A DNA stretch of 35,344 nucleotides from Calditrichia bacterium. Its GTDB lineage: Bacteria > Calditrichota > Calditrichia > Calditrichales > J004. Within the stretch, counting starts at the first letter, position 1; each line of letters begins with the position of its first letter. Positions 1-8,458 of this stretch are shown here, in pieces. The position numbers and the translations under genes are program-made. The notes below the pieces were generated by a model. The model did no database searches. It worked only from the letters and a program-made list of their open reading frames with translations, and was not told the DNA's origin. The DNA lies in the NCBI GenBank assembly GCA_026991535.1, contig JALXBH010000298.1:1-35344 (forward strand). The letters are read 5' to 3'.

Positions 1-1100
1 CCACTCACTTCGATACTGGCATCCAGGATAACACTGCCCAGGGCAATACCCGTACCCGCGGTGATTACGCCGGCAATAACTTCGTTATTATCAACGTCGC
101 GTATACCCAGCGGGTTGGTATAATACCCCAATCGAATTGGAATAATGGTTTCCGTACCCAGCAGATATTCAAGGCCGATATGAAAAGAGTTCACATCGGG
201 CACATCAAAATCAGCCAGGGTATTACCGTTTTCAAGCTTAACCTTCGAAATCGGCCTGCTGTTATAGTCGGCGGCAATCAATAGATTGTCCGTGGGGCGC
301 ACGCCAACGCCCACGCGGTAAAACAAGGGTGCGCTCAGCGTGCCTTCCAGGCCGGGATCAATTCCATTGACATCGGTAAACGAATATTTTCTTTCGTGAG
401 GCAGGCTTATGGTTGCTCCCACGCTGATCATTTCTGAAAAACGTGCCAAAACGCCCACGTCTATTATTAATCCACTGTAATCGATGGCATAACTGCTTTC
501 ACTGTCTATAATATCATCATTTTCCACTGAACTACTGCCCTCTTCCGAGCCTGATAAAATATTGGCTGTTACACCAACCGAAAACATATCGTTGATTTTA
601 AAACCCAATGAAGGTGCAATGGCGTTTATGCCGCCCGCGGTATCATCATAACGTACCTGTTTAAGAAAAGTATATCCAAAACCATCCGTGGTTATGGTTT
701 GGGTGATTTCCTGAGAAAAGTCGAACATACGGCGAAAGGCCACACCGCCCACCATTTCAAAATTACCTAAATTAAATGGTACGACAAAACTGGCGAAGTT
801 GAACTGGAATTGGGATTGAGCCTGTATTTCCCAACCGGTAATCCCGGCATCCTGCAGGCCGTCAATAGTGCCACTGGCGGCGGACATACGCCCCACAACG
901 CTGGCTTCCATCTGATAGAGCTGAACCAGACCGGCGGGGTTCCAGGATATGGCCGAAGCATCATCCGCCACCCCTGTAAAGGCATATCCCAAGCCGGCGG
1001 AACGGGCGCCGTTGCCGTTTAGGCGAAAGTTGAACAGCTCCTGCGCTCCGGTCGTGCCCACCGTAAATAAAACAGTTAATATAAGTAAAAATATACGCAT
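1..1100 (-). CDS. PorV/OmpP1-like outer-membrane beta-barrel protein, 3' end cut by window
   Basis: Reading the minus strand from the ATG at 1100 gives an open frame of 366 codons that leaves the window still open. It starts with a signal peptide (MRIFLLILTVLFTVGTTGAQ), and then shows the early motif GARSAGLGYAFTGVADDASA followed by SWNPAGL, typical of the PorV/PorQ and UPF0164 branch of the FadL/OmpP1 fold. The rest is alternating short beta-strand-like segments rich in aromatic and glycine residues, as in an outer-membrane barrel. A strong GGAGG ribosome site lies just before the ATG, and the gene begins 10 bp after the CsgG-like gene, so the two are probably cotranscribed. In Bacteroidota PorV belongs to the type IX secretion system, but other members of this fold have no proven role, so no specific function is claimed. 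C-terminus not visible. Confidence 0.8.
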   Translation of the reverse strand, partial: MRIFLLILTVLFTVGTTGAQELFNFRLNGNGARSAGLGYAFTGVADDASAISWNPAGLVQLYQMEASVVGRMSAASGTIDGLQDAGITGWEIQAQSQFQFNFASFVVPFNLGNFEMVGGVAFRRMFDFSQEITQTITTDGFGYTFLKQVRYDDTAGGINAIAPSLGFKINDMFSVGVTANILSGSEEGSSSVENDDIIDSESSYAIDYSGLIIDVGVLARFSEMISVGATISLPHERKYSFTDVNGIDPGLEGTLSAPLFYRVGVGVRPTDNLLIAADYNSRPISKVKLENGNTLADFDVPDVNSFHIGLEYLLGTETIIPIRLGYYTNPLGIRDVDNNEVIAGVITAGTGIALGSVILDASIEVS

Positions 1101-1110
1101 CCTACCTCCC

Positions 1111-2235
1111 TTATTTTGTTATAAAACGATCCCCTACGGAAATGGCGGCAGCGGCACTGTTGACCGTTCGGGCCACTGCATATTTATCATACACTTCTTC
1201 CACGATGATGGGAGCGATAATAGAGGTTTCCCGGCCCAACACCTCTCCCGTTACCGGATGTTTAATCTCCTTGCCTTCCTTATAGACAATGCATTTCATC
1301 CCTTTGCGCAAACCGGCCTGCCTGCCGATATCCAACATTAACTTACCATCCGCCTGAGCCTGAATCACAAAACCCTGTAACAGGGGCAGGTTGGAAGTCA
1401 GTTTATTGGCCAGGTCCTGCGTGGCTTCCTTTACGGATTGAACGGATGTACTGCGCGAATAGGCGTCCTGGGCCACGATAATCTTGGCCGATTCGGTATC
1501 GATTACCCGGGCGTCGATGCTTACGGAGCCGTTTTGAGCCACGGCCACCGACCCCAGAATCATGGCGTCCACACCAATGCCCTTACCAATTTGCGCGGCG
1601 GTATTTACATCTATGATTCCCGTTTGGCCAAGCTGTTGCTCTTCCAGAATTTTTTCCAGTTGGGCGCGTTCCAGTATTTTAAAACGTTCCTTATTTACCA
1701 GCGCCGTGATCATTTTATCCAAAACAATGTCACCCAAGTCCCGGCTGGCGCCCTTGTTTTCGAAGGGTAATATGGCCAGGCCGAGACGCTCACCCACCAG
1801 TTTAAGGCTCTGCTTTTTTGCCTGCTCCTTTTTACGGACGGGCTTTGGCGCTTCTTTTTCGGCCAGGGGCGGTTCGTCCTCAACATCATCGGCAATACCC
1901 GCCAACTTATTAAGATAGGAGCGTGCCCGTGTTGTAGGGGCCAGGCGCATGGAACGCTTAAGGTGCTTAAAGGCCAGCTTTTTACGGCCAAGATTGTAGT
2001 AGGCAATACCCAGTTCCCGGTGGGGATAATATTCGATAAAGTGCATGCCGTAGGTGCGGATTTTTTTGGTTTCTCTGTCCTTGGCCTTTATCGCCGCCGT
2101 TAGCTTGGCCACCGCCACTTTATATTTACCGTTTTGCACGGCCTCCACGCCTTCCTTATATAAGCGGAACCATTGCTCACCGGCCATGGCCGAAATTACA
2201 AGCACTAAAGATAGTAAAATAACTTTTGCTCTCAT
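1111..2235 (-). CDS. Secreted TPR plus CsgG-domain protein
   Basis: 374 residues with an N-terminal signal peptide (MRAKVILLSLVLVISAMA) lacking a lipobox cysteine. Residues ~25-115 contain TPR-like helices (EGVEAVQNGKYKVAVAKL; LGIAYYNLGRKKLAFKHL), followed by a charged linker rich in K/E/P, and then a CsgG-type domain at ~145-285 starting LGLAILPFENKG and including FKILERAQLEKILEEQQLG and GVDAMILGSV. The C-terminal ~90 residues (GRQAGLRKGMKCIVYKEGKE) resemble the small beta domain that follows CsgG/FlgT-type regions. True CsgG forms an outer-membrane pore for curli export and is a lipoprotein; this one has neither the lipid anchor nor curli genes nearby, so it is better read as one of the periplasmic CsgG-like proteins common in FCB bacteria. 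It lies 12 bp after apt and 10 bp before the porin-like gene. Confidence 0.8.
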   Translation of the reverse strand: MRAKVILLSLVLVISAMAGEQWFRLYKEGVEAVQNGKYKVAVAKLTAAIKAKDRETKKIRTYGMHFIEYYPHRELGIAYYNLGRKKLAFKHLKRSMRLAPTTRARSYLNKLAGIADDVEDEPPLAEKEAPKPVRKKEQAKKQSLKLVGERLGLAILPFENKGASRDLGDIVLDKMITALVNKERFKILERAQLEKILEEQQLGQTGIIDVNTAAQIGKGIGVDAMILGSVAVAQNGSVSIDARVIDTESAKIIVAQDAYSRSTSVQSVKEATQDLANKLTSNLPLLQGFVIQAQADGKLMLDIGRQAGLRKGMKCIVYKEGKEIKHPVTGEVLGRETSIIAPIIVEEVYDKYAVARTVNSAAAAISVGDRFITK

Positions 2236-2247
2236 TGGAACACCATT

Positions 2248-2769
2248 TTAATATGAAATAATTGTTTCTGTTTTTACATCTTTCAAAAGAGCGCGCCCCT
2301 TTAAAAAGGACAGCTCTATCAAAAACAAATCTACAGCGACCCGTCCTCCACACCTCTCTATAAGCCGGTTAGCCGCAAGCGCCGTGCCCCCCGTGGCCAA
2401 AAGATCATCCACAACAGCCACAGTATCTCCGCTTGAAACGGCATCCTGGTGAATCTCTAACATATTGGAGCCGTATTCCAGGCTGTATTCTTCCTGAAAT
2501 GATTTATAGGGCAATTTCCCCGGCTTGCGGATGGGTATAAAACCCCGGTTCATCTTCTCGGCCAGGGCCGCGCCAAATATAAAACCACGGGATTCAATAC
2601 CGGCAATGTAATCAATATTATATTTATCTAAAACTTTCTGCATCACATTAAGGGCATACTTAAAGGCAGAGGCATTCTTTAAGACCGGCGTTATATCCTT
2701 ATAAATAATACCCGGTTTGGGAAAATCTGGAATATCGCGTATTATTTTTTTTAAATCGTCATGATTCAT
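2248..2769 (-). CDS. apt: Adenine phosphoribosyltransferase
   Basis: 173 residues, the usual length for Apt. It converts adenine plus PRPP to AMP and diphosphate in cytosolic purine salvage. The start IIRDIPDFPKPGIIYKDITP is characteristic, IAGIESRGFIFGAALA is the core loop, and VAVVDDLLATGGTA (residues ~117-130) is the PRPP-binding motif with its paired acidic residues. The ATG overlaps the acylphosphatase stop in a TAATG arrangement, so translation is probably coupled. Together with purM and purA this window covers both synthesis and salvage of purines, although the genes are in different transcription units. Confidence 0.96.
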   Translation of the reverse strand: MNHDDLKKIIRDIPDFPKPGIIYKDITPVLKNASAFKYALNVMQKVLDKYNIDYIAGIESRGFIFGAALAEKMNRGFIPIRKPGKLPYKSFQEEYSLEYGSNMLEIHQDAVSSGDTVAVVDDLLATGGTALAANRLIERCGGRVAVDLFLIELSFLKGRALLKDVKTETIISY

Positions 2770-3053
2770 TAATAGACAACCTCAAAGTGTTTGAATTCTC
2801 TTTCCGCTTCCATATCCTGCTGAGTCACTTGCGAAACATGGGCATGGACAGGGCCCGCGAGCAGTCTTTTTTTCAGGATGTCCAGGGAAACCGCCCTGCC
2901 CCGGGCTATCGTTTCCACCGTGCCATCGCTAAGATTGCGCACCTGCCCCTTTAACCCAAGTTGCCGTGCATTCTCCCGTACAAACCAGCGGTAGCCCACT
3001 CCCTGCACACGGCCGTGGCTGATAAACCGCCGGGTTATTTCTTCCGCAGCCAT
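2769..3053 (-). CDS. acyP: Acylphosphatase
   Basis: 94 residues, the family's normal length. The signature GRVQGVGYRWFV (residues 14-25) contains the phosphate-binding arginine R22, and GQVRNLSDGTVE contains the catalytic asparagine N40, both expected in active acylphosphatases, which hydrolyse carboxyl-phosphate bonds such as that of 1,3-bisphosphoglycerate. It sits between asnS (60 bp upstream) and apt (1-nt overlap downstream) inside the plsY-to-porin operon. The physiological substrate cannot be told from the sequence. Confidence 0.95.
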   Translation of the reverse strand: MAAEEITRRFISHGRVQGVGYRWFVRENARQLGLKGQVRNLSDGTVETIARGRAVSLDILKKRLLAGPVHAHVSQVTQQDMEAEREFKHFEVVY

Positions 3054-3113
3054 TTTATTATCCGTAGCTGATTTTATAATCTCTTTGCAAGTAAACTCTC
3101 CCTGACATACCCG

Positions 3114-4409
3114 TTACGGATACAGCCGGGTCATGGTTCTGGGGAAGGGAATGGTTTCCCGGATATGCCGGATACCGGATATCCAGGCAACCGTGCGTTC
3201 TATTCCCAGGCCAAAGCCGGCATGGGGCACGCTGCCGTATTTCCGTAAATCCAGGTACCAGGCAAAGGCCTCCTCGGGCAAATTATGTTCCTTTACCCGT
3301 TGAAGCAACACTTCATAATCGTCCTCGCGCTGAGAGCCGCCGATAATCTCACCGTAACCTTCCGGGGCCAGCATATCCATAGCCAGGGCAAATTGAGGTG
3401 TTTCGGGGTCGCGTTTCATATAAAAGGCTTTCACTTCCGCGGGATAATGGTGGACGATCACGGGGCGGTCGAATTGCTCGGAAATGGTCGTCTCATCCGT
3501 GGCGCCAAAGTCATCGCCATATTCAAAATCGACGCCGTTTTTCTTTAAAATCTCCACGGCCTCATCATAATGCAAACGCGGAAAAGGTGCTTCTATCTTT
3601 TCCAGCTTGCTGATGTCCCTTTCCAGGGTTTCCAACTCGGGGCGCCTGTTTTTTAAAACACTTTTGACAATATGGGTTACAAATTCCTCGGCGACAACCA
3701 TATCCTGATCCAGATCGCAGTAGGCCATTTCCGGCTCAATCATCCAGAACTCCGTCAGATGACGGCGTGTTTTGGACTTCTCCGCGCGGAAAGTGGGGCC
3801 AAAACAATAAATATTACCAAAGGCCATGGCCCCCGCCTCACCGTATAGCTGGCCGCTTTGCGTTAAATAGGCCTTGCGTTCAAAATAGTCTGTTTCAAAC
3901 AAGGTGGAGGTACCTTCGGCGGCATTGGGGGTAAAAATGGGCGCGTCCATCAACGTAAAGTCGCGCATATCAAAAAACTCGCGCGCGGCACGTATCACCT
4001 CGTGACGGATACGGATAAGGGCATGTTGTTTGGAAGAACGCAACCACAAATGGCGGTGATCCATCAGAAAATCCACACCATGCTCTTTTTTGGTGATGGG
4101 GTACTCATGGGCAATCTGCACAACGCTCAGATCGCTGACCTGAATTTCGTAGCCGATTTTTGAGCGATCATCCCTGGCAACGGTACCGGTAACGGTAAGC
4201 GAGCTTTCCTGAGTCAGGGCCGTGGCGTTTTCAAAAACTTCCTCGGAAACAGCCCCCTTAAAAACGACGCACTGGATGGTGGCGCTACCGTCGCGCACCA
4301 GTAAAAACCTCAGTTTACCACTGGAGCGTTTGTTATACAGCCAGCCCTTTATGGTTACTTCCTGCCCCTCATAGCGGGCTACATCTTGAACTTTTATATC
4401 AATCGCCAT
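3114..4409 (-). CDS. asnS: Asparaginyl-tRNA synthetase
   Basis: 431 residues, class IIb aminoacyl-tRNA synthetase. An N-terminal OB-fold anticodon domain (~1-110, [22 protein letters not shown]) precedes the catalytic domain. Motif 2 is visible as [21 protein letters not shown]-like sequence at about 210-230, and motif 3 as [13 protein letters not shown] near the C-terminus. The [14 protein letters not shown] stretch and the overall length match AsnRS rather than AspRS, which is longer and has a GAD insertion. It charges tRNA-Asn in the cytosol. Start supported by an AGGA about 11 bases before the ATG. It follows fbp by 87 bp, a gap holding an imperfect hairpin. Confidence 0.95.
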   Translation of the reverse strand: MAIDIKVQDVARYEGQEVTIKGWLYNKRSSGKLRFLLVRDGSATIQCVVFKGAVSEEVFENATALTQESSLTVTGTVARDDRSKIGYEIQVSDLSVVQIAHEYPITKKEHGVDFLMDHRHLWLRSSKQHALIRIRHEVIRAAREFFDMRDFTLMDAPIFTPNAAEGTSTLFETDYFERKAYLTQSGQLYGEAGAMAFGNIYCFGPTFRAEKSKTRRHLTEFWMIEPEMAYCDLDQDMVVAEEFVTHIVKSVLKNRRPELETLERDISKLEKIEAPFPRLHYDEAVEILKKNGVDFEYGDDFGATDETTISEQFDRPVIVHHYPAEVKAFYMKRDPETPQFALAMDMLAPEGYGEIIGGSQREDDYEVLLQRVKEHNLPEEAFAWYLDLRKYGSVPHAGFGLGIERTVAWISGIRHIRETIPFPRTMTRLYP

Positions 4410-4436
4410 TTTAAACAGTTCCTTATTTATTTTTTG

Positions 4437-4460
4437 CCAAACCTAAAATTTAGGATTTGG
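4437..4460 (-). repeat. Intercistronic imperfect hairpin between fbp and asnS
   Basis: On the minus strand CCAAA-T-CCTAAA pairs with TTTAGG-TTTGG, a nearly closed stem with one bulged base and a tiny loop. It is followed by an A-rich rather than a T-rich run, so it is not a classical terminator for the minus-strand operon. It may stabilise or mark a processing point in the fbp-asnS message. Function inferred only from position. Confidence 0.35.
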
Positions 4461-4496
4461 TCGCCAATGAATCAAACCTAAGAGAGATTCCACCTG

Positions 4497-5504
4497 TCAG
4501 GGCCTTTCCCCGCGAATAAATTCTTCGACCATATTTACATCTTCCTCGGAGCCGATAAAAAGAGGGGTGCGCTGATGCAGTTCCGTGGGTACAATGTCCA
4601 TGATACGATTATGCCCGTCCGAGGCGCGTCCTCCGGCCTGTTCAATGATAAAAGCCATGGGGTTGGCCTCATAGGCCAGACGCAGCTTGCCCCTGGGCGC
4701 GCGCTTGCTGGCCGGATAGAGGAATATTCCGCCATACAGTAGGTTCCGGTGAAAATCGCTGACCATGGAACCGATATAACGCGAGTTCATGGGCCGCCCG
4801 GAATCGGGATCGATCTGTTTTATATAATGGACATAGTTTTTTACAGTCTGATCCCAATAATCGAAATTACTTTCATTCACGCTGTATATCTTTCCCTTTT
4901 TAGGGATTTTGATATCGGGATGGGACAGGACAAACTCACCGTAACTGGGGTCCAGCGTAAAGCCATGCACCCCATTGCCGGTGGTATAGACCAGCATGGT
5001 ACTGGAACCGTAAACCACGTAACCGGCGCAAATCTGTTCCGAGCCCGGCTGTAACAGGTCTGCCAATGTGCCGGGCGTGCCGTCGGGCGTAACCCGGCGG
5101 TAAATGGAAAAGATGGTACCCACGGAAACATTGGCCTCTATATTGCTGGAGCCATCCAGAGGATCAAACAGAATAACATATTTGCCGATGGGAAACTGAG
5201 AGGGAATGGCGATGGGCTTTTCTTCTTCCTCGGAGCCCATTACGCATAAGTGACCACCATGATCCAGGGCGCGGAACATGGTTTCATGGGCAAAAACATC
5301 CAGTTTTTTTACTTTTTCGCCCTGAACGTTTGTAGTGCCCGCCTCGCCCAGCACATCCAGCAGGCCGGCCTTATTGGTGTTATAGGAGATCAGTTTTATG
5401 GCAAAGGCCAAATCATTTATCAGGTTGGTAAACTCACCGGTGGCCGTGGGGTGCTTCCGTTGTTCTTCAATTATGTGCCGGGTCAGCGTTACAATCTTCT
5501 GCAT
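4497..5504 (-). CDS. fbp: Fructose-1,6-bisphosphatase, class I
   Basis: 335 residues, matching class I FBPase. It removes the 1-phosphate of fructose-1,6-bisphosphate in gluconeogenesis. The metal-binding signature is intact: [20 protein letters not shown] around residues 110-130, with upstream acidic residues in MGSEEEEKP. Near the C-terminus, [20 protein letters not shown] and [10 protein letters not shown] match the substrate-binding and family signature segments. A clean GGAGG precedes the ATG. It starts 24 bp after gpsA, which ties triose phosphate use for lipids (gpsA, plsY) and for gluconeogenesis into one operon. Confidence 0.96.
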   Translation of the reverse strand: MQKIVTLTRHIIEEQRKHPTATGEFTNLINDLAFAIKLISYNTNKAGLLDVLGEAGTTNVQGEKVKKLDVFAHETMFRALDHGGHLCVMGSEEEEKPIAIPSQFPIGKYVILFDPLDGSSNIEANVSVGTIFSIYRRVTPDGTPGTLADLLQPGSEQICAGYVVYGSSTMLVYTTGNGVHGFTLDPSYGEFVLSHPDIKIPKKGKIYSVNESNFDYWDQTVKNYVHYIKQIDPDSGRPMNSRYIGSMVSDFHRNLLYGGIFLYPASKRAPRGKLRLAYEANPMAFIIEQAGGRASDGHNRIMDIVPTELHQRTPLFIGSEEDVNMVEEFIRGERP

Positions 5505-5528
5505 TTCTCCTCCGTGTTTTCATCTCTT

Positions 5529-6542
5529 TTATTGTGACTTGCCCCAATCTTCCACTTTGGATTCCCGAGTCATCAGGTCAACCATGGCATCATGAGGAGG
5601 TTTATTCTCAAAAAGCGTTAAATAGATCTGTTCCGTAATGGGCATTTCCACCTGATATTTTTGGGATAACTCATAGGCCGAAAGAGTGGTTTTTACCCCT
5701 TCCGCCACCATAACCATTTCATCCAGAATTTCCTGCAGGGAGCGTCCCCGGCCGATTTGCTCGCCCACATGACGGTTACGCGAATGTTTACTCATACAGG
5801 TAACGATCAGATCGCCCATGCCGGAAAGACCGGCGAAGGTATCGCTGCGGGCGCCCATTTTCTTGCCCAGGCGGTTCATTTCCACCAGCCCGCGCGTAAT
5901 CAGCGCCGCCTTGGTATTATCGCCAAAACCGGCGCCATCGCAGATGCCCGCCGCCAGAGCAATGATATTTTTTAAGGCTCCGCCCAGTTCCACGCCAATC
6001 ACATCGTCGTTGGCATAAACGCGGAAGTACGGCGTCATAAAGGCTTCCTGTACCTTTTGCGCCGCCTCCAGGCTGGCCGAAGCGGAAACAATCGCCGTCG
6101 GGATGCGCCGGGCCACCTCCTCCGCGTGACTGGGGCCGGAGAGGGCCACAATATATCGCGGATCGATAGTACCCGCCTCGGCGATAACCTCGCTAACGCG
6201 TTTATAGGTATTATTTTCAATACCTTTAGATACGCTCACCCATATTTGCCCCCGGGTAATATATTTTTTTGGAATTTTTGCAATAACGCTTCTGCTCACT
6301 TGTGACGGCACGGCGTTTATCACCATATCCGCGCCATCCATGCAGGCGTCCAGGCTGGTTGTAAAGGTCAGGGTATCCGGCAGAGGTATCCCCGGAAGAT
6401 AGCGGCTGTTCTCCCCTGTTTCCCTTACCGTGTTTACAACGGTTTCATCCTTGGTCCAGCAAACTACTTCATGTTTATTCTCATTAAGCACCAATGCCAG
6501 GGCCGTGCCCCAACTGCCGGAGCCTATCATGGCAACTTTCAT
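5529..6542 (-). CDS. gpsA: Glycerol-3-phosphate dehydrogenase [NAD(P)+]
   Basis: 337 residues, usual length. It reduces dihydroxyacetone phosphate to sn-glycerol-3-phosphate, the backbone for phospholipids. The N-terminal Rossmann motif is GSGSWGTALALVLNENKHEV; the substrate domain contains ALKNIIALAAGICDGAGFGD with the active-site lysine, followed by NTKAALITRGL and FAGLSGMGDLIVTC. It lies directly after plsY (20 bp gap), the acyltransferase that uses its product, so the pairing is functional as well as positional. Confidence 0.97.
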   Translation of the reverse strand: MKVAMIGSGSWGTALALVLNENKHEVVCWTKDETVVNTVRETGENSRYLPGIPLPDTLTFTTSLDACMDGADMVINAVPSQVSRSVIAKIPKKYITRGQIWVSVSKGIENNTYKRVSEVIAEAGTIDPRYIVALSGPSHAEEVARRIPTAIVSASASLEAAQKVQEAFMTPYFRVYANDDVIGVELGGALKNIIALAAGICDGAGFGDNTKAALITRGLVEMNRLGKKMGARSDTFAGLSGMGDLIVTCMSKHSRNRHVGEQIGRGRSLQEILDEMVMVAEGVKTTLSAYELSQKYQVEMPITEQIYLTLFENKPPHDAMVDLMTRESKVEDWGKSQ

Positions 6543-6562
6543 TTCTTTCCCTTTCGGATTGA

Positions 6563-7192
6563 TTATTTTGAAGACGAAAAACTCACTTTATTCTCATTGC
6601 CGGCTATCAACCTTTTGATATTTTCCCGGTGGGCATACCAGATGAGAATTACAACAATCGCGCCCAGATAAAGCAGGATATCGGGAACGGGAATGTTTAA
6701 AACGAAGCGCTCGGTTAACAGGCCGGCCAGGAAAGCCAGGGCGGCCAGAAGCGACCCCAGGGAGACATAACGGGTTAGGGCTACCACAACAATAAAAACA
6801 GCCAGGGCGGAAAGAAGAGGCCACGGGGCCAGCCCCAGAAAAACGCCGGCGGATGTGCCCACGCCTTTCCCGCCTTTGAATCCGGCAAACAGGGTCCATA
6901 TATGACCCAGAATGGCCGCGATGGCCGCAAGGATCTGGTAATAAACCACATAGTCCTGGGTGGCAAACAACGGGGCTATCCAAAAAACGGGAATGAACCC
7001 TTTAAGCATATCGATCAGCAATACAACCAATCCGGCCTTCCAGCCCAGAACGCGTAAAACATTGGTGGCGCCGGCGTTCCCGCTGCCATGATCACGGATA
7101 TCTATACCCTTCAGTAATTTTCCGGCTATGATAGCGGTGGGAATGGAGCCAAATAAATAAGCGATAATAGAAATGAGCAAAGCATTTATCAT
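6563..7192 (-). CDS. plsY: Glycerol-3-phosphate acyltransferase (acyl-phosphate dependent)
   Basis: 209 residues of a multi-pass inner-membrane protein with about five hydrophobic helices. It transfers the acyl group from acyl-phosphate to glycerol-3-phosphate, giving lysophosphatidic acid. The three PlsY signature loops are present: FGSIPTAIIAGKLLKGIDIR, GSGNAGATNVLRVLG, and FKGGKGVGTSAGVFLGLAPW. A GAGG sits 7 bases before the ATG. It is the first gene of the eight-gene minus-strand operon that runs to the left edge. A promoter is predicted about 85 bp upstream. Confidence 0.96.
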   Translation of the reverse strand: MINALLISIIAYLFGSIPTAIIAGKLLKGIDIRDHGSGNAGATNVLRVLGWKAGLVVLLIDMLKGFIPVFWIAPLFATQDYVVYYQILAAIAAILGHIWTLFAGFKGGKGVGTSAGVFLGLAPWPLLSALAVFIVVVALTRYVSLGSLLAALAFLAGLLTERFVLNIPVPDILLYLGAIVVILIWYAHRENIKRLIAGNENKVSFSSSK

Positions 7193-7277
7193 ATTCTGCC
7201 TCTGAAGCTTGTGTGTTTATGTTTGCTATGAATAAAGATGTGCTGTCCGCCAAAAAGAAACCAAGGCGCTTGATGTT

Positions 7278-7308
7278 AAAATATACAAAGGTTTGCGTAT
7301 CAATCAAA
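7278..7308 (-). promoter_or_regulatory. Predicted promoter of the plsY operon
   Basis: Minus strand: TTTG (7308-7305), 19 bases, then TATATTTT (7285-7278). In sigma-70 terms this is TTGATT-N16-TATATT; in Bacteroidetes terms TTTG-N19-TAnnTTTt. The gap 7193-7398 holds this, a weak hairpin near its right end, and nothing else that I can recognise. The predicted leader is about 80 nt. Confidence 0.5.
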
Positions 7309-7358
7309 CCGGATCATAAAATGGCGCTTTTGCCTGAAACAGAAGACGATCCCATGGT

Positions 7359-7381
7359 AAAATAACTTTATTTAAAGTTAT
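7359..7381 (-). terminator. Weak AT-rich terminator after purM
   Basis: Minus strand: ATAACTTTA, a two-base loop, TAAAGTTAT, then TTTA. The stem is a perfect 9-bp inverted repeat but almost all A:T and the T tract is short, so termination would be inefficient. It lies about 25 bases after the purM stop and before the plsY promoter, which is the right place. Confidence 0.35.
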
Positions 7382-7403
7382 ACTTTAGATATCATGACCT
7401 CTT

Positions 7404-8399
7404 TTAATCTCCTGTCACATGGCCAAGTTCGATAAGCGGTTCACTCTTATCTTTTAGCACCGTCTTTAAGGCTCCGGCCTTTTCCGGCGCAACAATCATA
7501 ACCAGGCCAATCCCCAAATTAAAGGAACGGCGCATATCTTCCTCCGGCACATTGCCACTTTTTTGTATCAGTTCAAACACGGGTGGACGTTGCCAGCCAT
7601 GCCAGTCAATACGCAGTTTCAAATGACCGGGCAGTAAGCGTCCGGTATTACCGGCAATACCGCCGCCGGTAATATGGGCGTAGGCCTTGCATACCTGGCG
7701 TGTCTCCAGGATCACATCCAGATAACTGCGGTGTACCTTTAACAGCTCTTCGGCCAGGCTTAAACCCAGTTCCGGTACGTGTTGATCGATGCGGTATTTT
7801 TCCAGCAGCACGGAACGGGCCAGAGAGTAACCGTTTGTATGCAAACCGCTGGAACCTATCCCCAGCAACAGGTCACCCTTTTCAATACGCGACGTATCGA
7901 CAATATCGTCTTTTTCCACAATGCCCACAATGGTTCCGGCAAGATCGTAGTCCTTATCATGGTAAATACCGGGCATTTCCGCCGTCTCTCCGCCAATCAG
8001 GGCACAACCGTTATTACGGCATCCGCGGGTAAAACCGGAAATAACTGCTTTGAAAATTTCTTCATCAAGGCGGCCCGTTCCATAATAGTCCAGAAAAAAA
8101 AGCGGCCGGGCTCCGGTTACGGCGATATCGTTAACACAATGGTTAACCAGGTCCTCCCCCACCGTGTCATGCTTGCCCGCAAGAAGGGCCACCCTCAACT
8201 TTGTGCCCACGCCATCGGTGCTGGAGACCAGTACGGGCTTGTTATATCCGACAGGCAGTTCAAACAATCCGCCGAAACCACCGACGGCACTTAAAACATG
8301 CGGATTAAACGTGGAGTGGATCATTTCCCGGACATTGGAAACGGCCTTTTCTCCTTTTTCTATATCAACGCCGGCGCCGGCGTATGTGTGCTGTTTCAT
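7404..8399 (-). CDS. purM: Phosphoribosylformylglycinamidine cyclo-ligase (AIR synthetase)
   Basis: 331 residues from the chosen ATG at 8399. It closes the imidazole ring of AIR using ATP, step 5 of purine synthesis. Family motifs include YAGAGVDIEKGEKAV at the N-terminus, VSSTDGVGTKLRVAL, GEDLVNHCVNDIAVTGA and LIGGETAEMPGIY, then GSSGLHTNGYSLAR. The frame stays open 13 codons further upstream, but that part overlaps the terminator hairpin and reads like non-family sequence, and a GGGAAG ribosome site precedes 8399. No promoter is visible between the terminator of the acyl-CoA synthetase and this gene. Confidence 0.95.
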   Translation of the reverse strand: MKQHTYAGAGVDIEKGEKAVSNVREMIHSTFNPHVLSAVGGFGGLFELPVGYNKPVLVSSTDGVGTKLRVALLAGKHDTVGEDLVNHCVNDIAVTGARPLFFLDYYGTGRLDEEIFKAVISGFTRGCRNNGCALIGGETAEMPGIYHDKDYDLAGTIVGIVEKDDIVDTSRIEKGDLLLGIGSSGLHTNGYSLARSVLLEKYRIDQHVPELGLSLAEELLKVHRSYLDVILETRQVCKAYAHITGGGIAGNTGRLLPGHLKLRIDWHGWQRPPVFELIQKSGNVPEEDMRRSFNLGIGLVMIVAPEKAGALKTVLKDKSEPLIELGHVTGD

Positions 8400-8413
8400 C
8401 ACGACTTCCCACA

Positions 8414-8443
8414 AATAAAAAAAGGGGCGCCACGGCACCCCTT
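8414..8443 (-). terminator. Rho-independent terminator after the acyl-CoA synthetase
   Basis: Minus strand: AAGGGGTGC, loop CGTG, GCGCCCCTT, followed by TTTTTTTATTT. The 9-bp stem has one G:T pair. It begins about 16 bases after the upstream stop codon, and the T tract ends only about 15 bases before the purM start codon. Confidence 0.85.
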
Positions 8444-8458
8444 AATAACTATGTTACC

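Noticed and set aside
949-1341. Plus-strand open frame of about 130 codons over the start of the porin-like gene
   Set aside because: It overlaps the opposite strand of two well-supported genes, has no ribosome site and resembles no family.
4410-4496. Possible terminator between fbp and asnS
   Set aside because: A hairpin exists, but on the minus strand it is followed by A residues, and on the plus strand no gene is read.
7092-7307. Minus-strand open frame of 71 codons upstream of and overlapping plsY
   Set aside because: It spans the predicted promoter and leader and overlaps the plsY start in another frame; no ribosome site.
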